DNA of 64,000 nt, taken from Treponema sp. GTDB lineage: Bacteria; Spirochaetota; Spirochaetia; Treponematales; Breznakiellaceae. The notes below the pieces were generated by a model. It worked only from the letters and a program-made list of their open reading frames with translations. It was not told the origin of the DNA and did no database searches. Shown piece after piece: positions 41,837-50,568 of this stretch. The DNA lies in contig JAISCC010000061.1 of NCBI GenBank assembly GCA_031265845.1, positions 1-64,000 on the forward strand, in the 5' to 3' direction. The number at the start of each line of letters is the position of its first letter. Position 1 is the stretch's first letter. The translations under genes and the position numbers were made by a program.

Positions 41837-42787
41837 ATGACGAAAAAACAAAAGGCATTGATTGCGATGCTCTGTTGCGTCCTGTTTTGGGGTTTTTCTT
41901 TTATATCAATAAAAGTTGCGATAGCGGTGTATCCGCCAATGACGCTGGGATTTCTCCGTTTTGCGCTTGCGGCTTTTTTCTTTGTTTTATTGCTGTTCAT
42001 TCTGCGCCTCCAGCGAAGGTTCAAGCGGATCCCTAATTTTACGATTCGAGAAAAAGAAAGAATCGAAAGCCGCGATCTTCCCTGGCTGGTAGGCGGAGGA
42101 CTTGCCGGCGACACGCTGTACTTCTTTTTCGAGAATAACGGCGTGGCTCTGATATCCGCATCCGAAGCCTCTCTGATCGTAGGGGCGATTCCGGCGCTTG
42201 CCCTGATCGTTGAATGGATTGAGCGGAAAGCGCGAGTTTTGCGTGAAGCGAGCGCCTCAACGGATGAGAAGGATGCTTTTGCGTTGTGGCGATGGATCGG
42301 CGTGTTGTTGTCCATTGCCGGCGTATGGTGTGTTGTCGGCGCTTCTTTGGCGATCTCCGGCGATGTGCGCGGCTATGTCTTCATGGCGGGCGCGGCTACG
42401 GCATGGGTTGCGTACTGTTTTCTCACTCGTCCACTTTTCAAGCGGCACAGCCAGTTTTTCATTGTTTTTTGGCAGACGATCTTCGGCTTCATCGGGTTCA
42501 TTCCTTTTGCCATATTTGAAATCCCCCGATGGGGAACGCCGAATGCCGGAGAGATCGGACATATTGTATTTTTAGGGATATGCTGTTCCGCCCTCGGCTA
42601 TTGGCTGTACAACTATGCGCTGGAAATTCTTGGCGTCGCCGTTTCGTCAGTGTTCATCAATCTTGTCCCGGTTGTCACCGTGGCGGCCGGTTACTGTATT
42701 CTCGAAGACCGCCTCACCCCGATCCAGTGGGCGGGTGCGCTTCTGGTGGTCGCGGGCGTTTCCCTCGCTGTTCGAAGCAAAGAATAA
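41837..42787 (+). CDS. EamA/DMT-family transporter
   Basis: 316 aa with ten predicted membrane helices in two EamA repeats: LIAMLCCVLFWGFSFISIKV at the start of the first and GYVFMAGAATAWVAYCFLTR at the start of the second. LPWLVGGGLAGDTLYFFFEN and LGYWLYNYALEILGVAVSSV are typical of drug/metabolite exporters. It would move a small metabolite or amino acid across the inner membrane; substrate unknown. Immediately downstream of a small hypothetical gene. Confidence 0.88.
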   Translation: MTKKQKALIAMLCCVLFWGFSFISIKVAIAVYPPMTLGFLRFALAAFFFVLLLFILRLQRRFKRIPNFTIREKERIESRDLPWLVGGGLAGDTLYFFFENNGVALISASEASLIVGAIPALALIVEWIERKARVLREASASTDEKDAFALWRWIGVLLSIAGVWCVVGASLAISGDVRGYVFMAGAATAWVAYCFLTRPLFKRHSQFFIVFWQTIFGFIGFIPFAIFEIPRWGTPNAGEIGHIVFLGICCSALGYWLYNYALEILGVAVSSVFINLVPVVTVAAGYCILEDRLTPIQWAGALLVVAGVSLAVRSKE

Positions 42788-42799
42788 TGTACGAATATA

Positions 42800-43120
42800 T
42801 GTCTTGAGCGGCGCTAATCCGTTGAAACTCACAGACGCATAGCTTGCCGTGTATGCGTCAGTTGAAAGAAAATGTGCGCGGCCGCCGATTGCGAGATCAA
42901 CAGGCAACTTATACTTGTAGTCCTCGTAGAGAAGCGTTGTCGCATGTTTGACCCGCGAAGATCGCCTCGACTTCCTTGCAAAAGAGCGAGTTCTTGCCGA
43001 TGACAATCGGGCATTAATAGTTTCATTCGGCGTTTTTATAAACCCGTTGAACTTGTCGGCGTTGAGATAGACCCGGCGGTTCAGCGCGGCGCTGTTTTTC
43101 GGGAAATGAGCGGCGCTTGT
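42800..43120 (-). pseudogene. Decayed gene fragment, unknown
   Basis: One minus-strand frame stays open and reads like protein: RRVYLNADKFNGFIKTPNE, then EDYKYKLPVDLAIGGRAHFL and STDAYTASYASVSFNG, with alternating residues reminiscent of a beta-barrel. It has no start or stop of its own and runs into the antisense of the EamA gene. I do not recognise the family. Confidence 0.25.
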
Positions 43121-43273
43121 GAAAAAAGGCGCCTCTGTTTCCGGTTATGGCGCGGACGGGTATGCAAAAAACATAGTTATCTTTGGTTTTAGAGGGTACA
43201 AGAAAAAAAACATAGGAGTATACACTTTGCCATGACCAGCATAAGCCGTTGTTCACACCATAAAGACCACGCT

Positions 43274-44300
43274 TTATTGGGTACTCCTTCCCGCAGAGGG
43301 GGAAAAACGTCCCCGGTTAACCCAGGTTTCACACAGGGCCGCCAATAACAATTTCCCGTAGAACCATGCCCGGGCGCTCGGTTCACCATGAACCGGCGTC
43401 TCATGATATTTGAATAATGACTTTAATCTCTTGAATACCATATCTATCCGCCATCGCTGGCGGTACAAATCCAGTATCAATTCAAGAGTTGCATCGGTTA
43501 TTGACGTAACCAGCGCCACATGCCGGTTATGGGACTCTGCGCCTCGCTTAACTTGTTGTTCCCGTATTTCCTCATATGAGTCTTCCCAAGCTTTCAAGGA
43601 TTTTTTCCTCGGCTTCTATAGTTTTCCGCAACACACAAAAACGAGCGGTTTGTACTCCCCCTCATATTCATAATAGAGCGTCTTCTCTCCGCTTCCTCCG
43701 GGCTTTAATCCCCTTAAAATACCCAAGTACGTCCGCCCTCCCGGTTATACACATGAAACCGTTTGTTCCAAAACCGGAACAGAAAATCGCTCTTCTTTCC
43801 TAATAGACATGCTATCCCCTGTTTGCCACGATACGCTCAGACCCCCTATCACGACATTCCGCTCCCCAAAGGTCTTGAAATTGCTTGCCTTCTCTCTCTG
43901 TTTCATTGCGGTCAGCGCCATTCTTTTCATTCCCAGGTCAAACAGCCCTCGCATAATGCAACCAGCAGTCCGCTTTGTCGCTCTCACGCACCGGCTCATC
44001 GCCGATGTATGCCAGATACACCTTCCGGTTTCCCAGTCATAACGGCGCTTCCCGGATCGCCCGGTTGTTCCGGCAGAGGCGTTTGCACAGCCACCGCAAG
44101 CATTCCTCGCATCTTTGAAACCTCATGAACACCGCTTTCTCGCTTATCGAACAAACACCGCCATATAGTCCGCCGTTCCGCTAAAAGATTTTCCTTCGGT
44201 CAGGTAGAGGAATACCAGCCGCAACAACTCAAGATCACTCTTTATCTCCCGTCCGCTACACCCCAAGCTCTTTCGCCTTGTCTTCCCACCCTTCGGGCAT
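43274..44300 (-). pseudogene. IS4-family transposase, frameshifted
   Basis: Pieces in different minus frames line up with one IS4-type transposase. N-terminal: MPEGWEDKAKELG, then LELLRLVFLYLTEGKSFSGT after a frameshift (about 44200-44300). C-terminal: LYRQRWRIDMVFKRLKSLF, the Y-x2-R-W-x-I-E/D-x2-F-K-R-L-K signature, then SARAWFYGKLLLAALCETW (43300-43480). Several stops and frameshifts make it inactive. Clear inverted repeats were not found. Confidence 0.7.
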
Positions 44301-44849
44301 TTCCGACAGCAATCACTCAAAACCTATTTTTTCCCCTCTCATTTATTGAATGCATCATGTTTTTATGACCTTGTTAAGTAAACGCATATGCCCCATCACC
44401 ACCACCCCCCTCACCCCCAACCCAAAAAGAGATTAAAAAAATATTGAAGAAAACTTAAGAGGTATTGACAAATTGGGAAATTTATAAATAATGGATTTAA
44501 GGAGAATAAAATGCGGAAGTCGTTTTATGGTATAGCGAAACCTCTTTTAATGAAAAAATATATTAAAGAGATAATGCAACTCAGAAAGGGAGAAATATTT
44601 ATACAAAATGATTTTATTAATGGTTTTAGTAAAGTGTATCCTCTATTCAAACAATCAAGTATAAAGATGACGTTAAATAGGTTAACCATAAATAGAAAAA
44701 GGACAAGAGTTACAGGTGAACTTGATGAGAGTGATGATGTTTTATGGAAAATAGATGGACATACATATAGATTGTATGATAAAACCACAGATATTATTAG
44801 CTAATCTTCCATGGTTAATACTAGACTTGTTTAATAACCGCCTAAACGT

Positions 44850-45150
44850 TTCTGTCATAATTTATAAGTCCACAAATCAAGGTCATTCCCAGAGAATGCC
44901 GGTTGCGGCGACATTCTTTTATCCCGCCGTATGCAAGATCAGCGTCAGCCGGCGCCGCCCTTATACGCCTTGAAATCATGATCACCGCCTTTGGCCTCGT
45001 AAACATCCGGCATTTCCCGGGTGTTCCGCTCAATTATGACCCGCGCCTTTGCAGGCGCCATATTCAGCCGCGTCGCCGCCCGTCGTCCGGCATTCCCGCA
45101 AATATGTTAGGTGATGTACAGCTTGTCTTCGGGCGTCAGTTTGGAGTGGG
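44850..45150 (-). pseudogene. IS5-type (DDE_Tnp_4) transposase remnant
   Basis: Minus-strand fragments: SKLTPEDKLYIT (about 45110-45145), then ERNTREMPDVYEAKGGDHDFK (split in this text at MPDV/YEA for readability of frame) and DLAYGGIK followed by RMSPQPAFSGNDL. The HDF-K block and D-x-x-Y-x-GIK block are conserved around the last two catalytic acids. Internal deletions and frameshifts are evident. Confidence 0.45.
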
Positions 45151-45245
45151 GGGGCCCCCCCCGGGGCCGTGGGTTGGGGTGGGGTGTGTGGGTGGGTTTA
45201 TTTGTTTTTTTTGGGGGTTATTTTGGAATTACCCCCCCCCCCCCC
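45148..45245. repeat. Low-complexity G/C homopolymer block
   Basis: G7 followed directly by C8 (45148-45162), several GGGG/GGGTGGG runs, T8, and a C14 tract (45232-45245). No coding potential. May be genuine slippage-prone DNA or poorly resolved consensus. Confidence 0.6.
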
Positions 45246-45613
45246 TGTCCATTTGAGTATTGTACTGTTTTTTGAGTTATTAAATAAGTCTATTGTGAAA
45301 AATAAGCCTAAAACTAAATTGATAAAAAAAAGCAAATATCAAAATTCAGATTCTATATATAAAAAATATTACGATATTTTTTATATATAGAAACAATCTA
45401 TCAAAAATTGAGCAAAGGATTAAAACTATATATTGATGATCAATGAAAAAAGGAATAGAATATTCTGCTGGTGGTAGGTTTATAGATATTTTAGCAAAAG
45501 ATAAAGATAATAATTTTGTTGCAATTGAATTAAAGGCGTCAATGGGGGCATGAGAAAATTGTTGGACAATTTTTATATTATAAAAATTGGGTAAAATAAA
45601 ATTTATAAAAATG

Positions 45614-45628
45614 CCCCCCCCCCCCCCC
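45614..45628. repeat. Homopolymeric C15 tract
   Basis: Fifteen C in a row at the 3' edge of the A+T-rich nuclease remnant, 29 nt before the left RAYT palindrome. Confidence 0.6.
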
Positions 45629-45656
45629 TGAAGTCTAAACTTGACTCACCAAGTCG

Positions 45657-45667
45657 GTGTCTGACAC
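45657..45667. repeat. Left REP-like palindrome of the RAYT gene
   Basis: GTGTCTGACAC, a palindrome around one central base, 43 nt before the transposase start. Its reverse complement occurs at the other side of the gene (46184-46194). Confidence 0.6.
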
Positions 45668-45709
45668 TGTGTCTAAAGCAATTTGCATGACAATCCCGTT
45701 ATTATAAGT

Positions 45710-46219
45710 ATGAGAAGCTTGAGAACGCTCCACGACGGAGCCACCTATCACGTCACGTCCAAAATTGACCATGACGACATGAGCCTGCTTGAGCCGCAGT
45801 TCAAGGCGCTCTTCCTCTCTTTCGTCGCAAAGGCGAAGCGGAAGTTCCATTTCCGCCTGTGGGATTTCTGTATTATGGGGAATCACATTCATTTCTTGAT
45901 AAAACCGGGTAATGCGGGTAATTTATCGAAAATAATGCAATGGATAAAGTGCAATTTCGCCAAGTCGTGGAACAAGGCGCAGGGCAGGAAGGGTCATGTA
46001 TGGGGTGAGCGATTCTATTCGCGGATAATCAATGGGATGAGGGACTTTTTGCGGGCGCGGGAGTACATCGCAGAGAATCCTGTGAAGGCTGGACTTGCGG
46101 AGCGAGCGGCGGAGTGGGTGTTTGGGAGCTTGTATCACCGCCTGCACCGGATAACTAGTTTATTAGACGATGTAGACGATGAGGTGTCAGACACTTTTGA
46201 CTGCGGAGCTATGAGTTAA
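45710..46219 (+). CDS. REP-associated tyrosine transposase (RAYT, TnpA_REP)
   Basis: 169 aa single-strand HUH nuclease. The start RSLRTLHDGATYHVTSKID, the HUH motif in CIMGNHIHFLIKP (His-hydrophobic-His), GHVWGERFYSRII, and the catalytic-Tyr helix REYIAENPVKAGL are the Y1 transposase/RAYT signature. ATG 45710 is chosen by alignment with the family start. The right palindrome lies within its last codons. RAYTs process nearby REP palindromes, and this one could still be active since the frame is intact. Confidence 0.9.
   Translation: MRSLRTLHDGATYHVTSKIDHDDMSLLEPQFKALFLSFVAKAKRKFHFRLWDFCIMGNHIHFLIKPGNAGNLSKIMQWIKCNFAKSWNKAQGRKGHVWGERFYSRIINGMRDFLRAREYIAENPVKAGLAERAAEWVFGSLYHRLHRITSLLDDVDDEVSDTFDCGAMS
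46184..46194. repeat. Right REP-like palindrome of the RAYT gene
   Basis: GTGTCAGACAC, reverse complement of the left palindrome. It encodes part of the C-terminal EVSDTFD of the transposase. Confidence 0.6.
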
Positions 46220-46246
46220 ATCCGCCGCCGTTTGTAGGTCAAGTTT

Positions 46247-46460
46247 ATCCTTCAGGACGGAGCGTCTTGCAAGCGTTGCATTATGGACGAGGTTCGGCGA
46301 ACCTTCGGTTTGCGAACCTTCGGTTCGACTGTAAGGAAATCAGTTAACTGTGAAGGTTTGCTATGCAAACCAGCCTGCCGCCATTTTTTGTTGGCGACGT
46401 CAACTCTAACCGCTCTAAAGGGTCGTCCTTTAGGGCGCGGTATGAGACTCCACTGCGAAT
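46247..46460 (+). repeat. Dispersed repeat, copy C
   Basis: Begins 28 nt after the RAYT stop. It shares GCGTCTTGCAAGC, GACGAGGTTCGGCGAACC, TTCGACTGTAAGGAAAT, GCCGCCATTTTTTGTTGGCG, CAACTCTAACCGC and GGGCGCGGTATGAGAC with copy B. The initial hairpin is decayed. Compared with B it carries a 23-nt insert containing GGTTTGC-TAT-GCAAACC. A ribosome-site-like GGAGG follows at 46470-46474. Confidence 0.75.
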
Positions 46461-46484
46461 AAAAAGGTTGGAGGAATAATTATA

Positions 46485-46640
46485 TGCAAAGAGATAGTTA
46501 AAGATTTACAATATGCGTGTAAAAACTCGCAAGATATTAAACTTATTGCATATACAGTCTCGTCAGAATTTAAAGAAAAACCTATAAAGATAAAGCAACC
46601 GCACTTTCGCCTAACAGGTCAGCTTGCGCTTCGGGACTAA
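46485..46640 (+). pseudogene. Short gene fragment behind repeat copy C
   Basis: GGAGG (46470-46474) and an ATG (46484) are well placed, but the ATG frame stops after five codons. The +1 frame is open for 51 codons (CKEIVKDLQYACKNSQDIKL and, later, SEFKEKPIKIKQPHF) and looks coding. Probably a gene start with an early frameshift, truncated soon after. Family not recognised. 46641-46994 shows nothing firm. Confidence 0.3.
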
Positions 46641-46994
46641 ATGCCCCCGCCCCTTTGCGCAAGAGAACGCTCCATTCCCGCACCGCCGCTCCGCTCCATT
46701 TTGCCAGCCCTGGCGACGCTTCTCGCGGAAGCGAAGCCCTTATTCTCAAATGTCGCCGACACGAAAGGGCGCAACCTGCGGTTCGCAAATCGCAATGTCC
46801 GCAATAATCGAAATATCATACAAAATGATTCCAAAACCAGTTGGCGTGGAAACTAACGTTTCCGAACTCCGCCGTTTAAAAACCAAGTTTTGCAACAACC
46901 GTCATTGTTTTCAATGACTTCAAAAGCGTTGGCTGTCAAATGAATGCTACGGCTGAAAAGGGCTGAAAGCATCGCCAAAAACCGGCGCTTCGTC

Positions 46995-47534
46995 CTAATG
47001 TACGGCTTCTATTTTTCCCACCTTCACCGCTTCCATATTTTCTTCAACGCCTTCGCTTCTGTCTTCATACCCCTGTATGCGTTCCTTCATTTCGTTCATT
47101 TTGAGTTTGAGTGCGCCGATCTTTTCGTCAATGAATTCGTACGCTTCATCAAGCGCCTCGCACACAAGGTCTTTGTCGTTCAACCAGCGGAGCAGTTCGG
47201 ACTCCTCAAGGTTGCCGCTTCGTTTCACCAGACTTTTTTTCAGGAGGCTGCCGCCGTTCCGTACGCACACGTAGCTTGCCCCCCGGCCGTCACGATCAAA
47301 ACTCCATTTGTATTTGGAAAATTTGTTGAAATCCCGCAACCCTATTCTTTCAAGATGCTCGTATGTTTTTCTGATAATTCGATAACACCTATTGTAATCC
47401 TCTTCCAACTCGTTTAAAGCGACATCAATATTGTTCTTCTTTTTTCTGTTTCTTTTTTCTTCTGTCGCATCATGATCGGCGTCACGCTTCAAGGAATCAG
47501 GGGGCCGCGCGTCTTCCCTATAATCGTATTTCAC
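46995..47534 (-). CDS. Hypothetical charged helical protein
   Basis: 179 aa, very rich in Lys, Arg, Glu and Asp; predicted coiled coil (VALNELEEDYNRCYRIIRKT and LKLKMNEMKERIQGYEDRSE), no signal or membrane segment. The middle resembles a small compact domain (KWSFDRDGRGASYVCVRNGG). Family not recognised. Its start overlaps the stop of the hybrid kinase (ATGA at 47531-47534), so it may be a kinase-associated protein. Confidence 0.6.
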   Translation of the reverse strand: MKYDYREDARPPDSLKRDADHDATEEKRNRKKKNNIDVALNELEEDYNRCYRIIRKTYEHLERIGLRDFNKFSKYKWSFDRDGRGASYVCVRNGGSLLKKSLVKRSGNLEESELLRWLNDKDLVCEALDEAYEFIDEKIGALKLKMNEMKERIQGYEDRSEGVEENMEAVKVGKIEAVH

Positions 47535-50500
47535 GGCAATAGTTCCTCCAGCATTTTAAGAGCGTCTTTAAAATCCGACACCAGAATAAGATCGCCTATC
47601 TCGCTGATTTTTTCTTTTACCTTCACATTGAAGTCCTTTTCGCTGAGCGCCTCAAAACATGCGTCAATATTGTATATATCTTCGTTTTCGAGCGCCATTT
47701 TCAGATTGAGAAAATCGCGCCTGTCTTCGGCGTCAATCTCCCGATTTTGCGAATCATCTCCCGAATCCTCCTGCTTGGGCAAAACCCGTTCGATGCGTTC
47801 AATAATAACCGCGAGATTGCTGCAAAACAAACCAAGGTTCTGTTTGATGAATTCAATAGCCGCAGCTCTTCCGGCCATTTCGAGTTTCAGCGCTTCTTCG
47901 GAAAGTTTTCTTGCGCCTATGCTTGCGGACGCGCCCTTTAAGGCGTGTACCTGCGTGGTGAAAATGGAAAGAATGTGCGGATCAGGGACGCTTATCTCAA
48001 TAGTTTGCAGAAAGGAACAGAGCGTACCGTACCGTTCTTTGCTGTCTTTCATGTACACCGAGAGGATATCAAGATAGCTTTCCACAGAACCATTCGCCAT
48101 CTTGATCCCTTCATTAACATCAATGCCTTCGATTGCGAGGTTCGCAACATTTTTCATTCTTTTATATATATGGAAGGCTTGCGATTTTTGATGTTTGTCT
48201 TTGGGTATCCATTTGAGCAAGATGGCGTCTAGTTTTGACGTGTCAATGGGCTTTGAAAGGTAATCGTCAAACCCTTCGTTCATAAACATCTCTTTCATGC
48301 CGACAACGGCGTTTGCCGTGAGTACGATAACCGGCAGGTTCTGGTACTTTTCGCCTTTTTCTCTGATCTTGTGCAGGGTCTCTATGCCGTCCATGATGGG
48401 CATCATATGATCCATAAAAACGATGTCATATTCGTTTTCATTGATCAGCTTGAGCGCTTCCATTCCTGATGTCACCGTATCAATTTTCAATTTATAAGGC
48501 AACATCAAGCCCGTGGCGACTTTAAGATTGGTCGGTACATCGTCAACTATCAGTGCCCGCGCGGACGGCGCGCTGAAATGTATTTTTGGCAATGTATTTT
48601 CAGTGAAATCAAGGTTTTCAGTGTTCCCGTTGAGCACATTTGCCACTGAGATGGCGTATGCGGGCGTTGTAATGGTTACGCAGTCCGGCGGTATCGCCAC
48701 TTCATGCTGTTCGGTCAGGATGCCGATGGTCGCGTTTTGAGAGAACTGGACCAATACCGCGCGGGCGACAGAGTAGAAATTGACGTTGATAAACACGAAT
48801 TTGTAGCGCTTCTTTTGCACGGCCAATATAAATTCTTCTTCATTCAGGGCAATATCACATTTTACGCCCAGATCGTGTACGGTGCGGCTGATAGATTCCG
48901 CGTACACGTTGCGGTTGTCGTATACCAGTACGCTTTTATGGGTTGGATCGTCGACAACGGCGAACTCCGTGTGGTCAGTTATTTCCTGAGTGACGCTGGC
49001 TATAAAAGCGCTGCCTACCCCGTACTCAGAATCAACGGCAATATCGCCGCCCATAAGCCTGCACAAACTGCGGGAAATGGCGAGACCAAGTCCGGTGCCT
49101 TCGATATTAGTCGGTCTGGCGTTGAGTTGGACAAAATTTCCAAACAGTTTCGGCATATCTTCTTTTTTTATGCCGACGCCCGTATCTGAAATCTGAAAAT
49201 ACAACATGATGCGGTCGCTGTTTTGCACCCGTTCTCCGCTTACAAACAGGGAAATATACCCTTCCACGGTGAATTTTATGGCGTTTGAAAGCAAGTTCAG
49301 CAACACCTGGCGCACCCTTGAAATGTCGCCGAAGAGGGCTTTCGGCAGCCTGTTGTCAATATTGACGATAAACAGAATCGGTTTATCCGCCAGTTTCACC
49401 CTGATTATATTGATTACATCGTGGATAAGAGACGCAAACGGATACTCCGTAGGGGTAATTTCAAACTTGCCGGATTCCATCTTGGAGAAATCAAGTATAT
49501 CGTTGATAATGGCAAGCAAATTTTCACCGGATTGTTTTATGGCGACGGCGTCTTCATACACATCGGGGGCGATATTTTTGCGGAGAATCAACTCCACCAT
49601 GCCCAGAATGGCGTTCATAGGCGTACGGATTTCATGGCTGGTGTTCGCAAGGAAAACACTTTTTGTCTTCGCATTCTGCTCGGCTTCAAGTTTCGCCATC
49701 ATAATGCCGGTAACGTCATTCAAGTACAAAAAATCGCCTTGCATCTTCTTGTACGGTTTCTGATACAGTATCTGATAATACCGTTTTTGCTGATTTACAA
49801 GAATTTCCCATGTGCCTTCGTACGGTTTGTCCTCATGCATGACAACGATGAGCATGGAACGCAATTCAGCATTATTAAGCGTATCCGTTATGGGACACCC
49901 TTTCATCAGTTGCGGACAGGTGATATGGAAAGTCTGCGCCATCGCTTTGCTGATGTACAGCGCCCTGTGCATCTCGTCAATTAACGCGAAGCAGTTAGGC
50001 GCCCTCTCCAGAATAGTTTGGGAATAATAATGGGATATTTCCGCAGCTTGCTTGTTATGGGCGACGCGGTAGGTCATGTATAACAAAAAACAGGAAATGA
50101 CGAATGAAATGCCCCAGTTTACGAGAATAACGGAGAGCGACTCTTCCATAATCGGACTGCCCGAAAAAACAAGCGACCCGATGATCACATTTGAAATAAC
50201 GATGTAGAGCGATGTCGCGCCGACTTCATGGCAGATGTAACCAACCCAGATGATGCATACGCAGACAATAAAAAAATAATCGGCGCCGTTTGTCATCAGC
50301 ACAACCAGAATATAAAAGAAAAACAAAAGCAGGGACGTTGCAAGTGAATAAAACCACAGTGACGAAAGCGCATAGATCAATACGAGAAAAAGCATAACCA
50401 TCACCGCAAAAAACAGCAATGTAAATTTTCCCATATACGCCGCGTCGCTCTTTAAATATTCAAACGTTTGAATCAAGCAAAAAAAGTAGACGGTAATCGT

Positions 50501-50554
50501 AACCAGCAAAGAATCTTTCTTTAAGATGTCGGCGTTAAAATATGCGTCTTTCAT
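47531..50554 (-). CDS. Hybrid sensor histidine kinase / response regulator
   Basis: 1007 aa. Residues 15-165 hold six or seven membrane helices with no large periplasmic loop. A PAS-like domain (about 180-285) precedes HisKA with phosphoacceptor His307 in TSHEIRTPMNAIL. HATPase motifs: NLLSNAIKF, DTGVGIKKEDMP, GTGLGLAISR. A first receiver-like domain (about 545-655) lacks the acceptor Asp (FVFINVNF). A second receiver has it in IVFMDHMMPIMDGIETL. The C-terminal HPt domain has HALKGASASIGARKL. It follows efp by 14 nt. The signal is probably sensed in the membrane. Confidence 0.93.
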   Translation of the reverse strand: MKDAYFNADILKKDSLLVTITVYFFCLIQTFEYLKSDAAYMGKFTLLFFAVMVMLFLVLIYALSSLWFYSLATSLLLFFFYILVVLMTNGADYFFIVCVCIIWVGYICHEVGATSLYIVISNVIIGSLVFSGSPIMEESLSVILVNWGISFVISCFLLYMTYRVAHNKQAAEISHYYSQTILERAPNCFALIDEMHRALYISKAMAQTFHITCPQLMKGCPITDTLNNAELRSMLIVVMHEDKPYEGTWEILVNQQKRYYQILYQKPYKKMQGDFLYLNDVTGIMMAKLEAEQNAKTKSVFLANTSHEIRTPMNAILGMVELILRKNIAPDVYEDAVAIKQSGENLLAIINDILDFSKMESGKFEITPTEYPFASLIHDVINIIRVKLADKPILFIVNIDNRLPKALFGDISRVRQVLLNLLSNAIKFTVEGYISLFVSGERVQNSDRIMLYFQISDTGVGIKKEDMPKLFGNFVQLNARPTNIEGTGLGLAISRSLCRLMGGDIAVDSEYGVGSAFIASVTQEITDHTEFAVVDDPTHKSVLVYDNRNVYAESISRTVHDLGVKCDIALNEEEFILAVQKKRYKFVFINVNFYSVARAVLVQFSQNATIGILTEQHEVAIPPDCVTITTPAYAISVANVLNGNTENLDFTENTLPKIHFSAPSARALIVDDVPTNLKVATGLMLPYKLKIDTVTSGMEALKLINENEYDIVFMDHMMPIMDGIETLHKIREKGEKYQNLPVIVLTANAVVGMKEMFMNEGFDDYLSKPIDTSKLDAILLKWIPKDKHQKSQAFHIYKRMKNVANLAIEGIDVNEGIKMANGSVESYLDILSVYMKDSKERYGTLCSFLQTIEISVPDPHILSIFTTQVHALKGASASIGARKLSEEALKLEMAGRAAAIEFIKQNLGLFCSNLAVIIERIERVLPKQEDSGDDSQNREIDAEDRRDFLNLKMALENEDIYNIDACFEALSEKDFNVKVKEKISEIGDLILVSDFKDALKMLEELLP

Positions 50555-50568
50555 GTATTGCAGTCCGT

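Larger units (their letters stand above)
44511..45600 (+). pseudogene. Split winged-helix plus NucS-like nuclease gene
   Basis: The first part (44511-44804, 97 codons, AAGGAG-led ATG) is a winged-helix-like domain: FIQNDFINGFSKVYPLFKQS, then DDVLWKIDGHTYRLYDKTT. The second (about 45390-45600) has a PD-(D/E)xK nuclease core in two frames: GIEYSAGGRFIDILAKDKD, NNFVAIELKASMG and, after a frameshift, EKIVGQFLYYKNWVK. The order helix domain then NucS-like nuclease is a known restriction-like arrangement. An IS5 fragment and low-complexity DNA separate them. The region is much richer in A+T than its surroundings. Confidence 0.55.
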
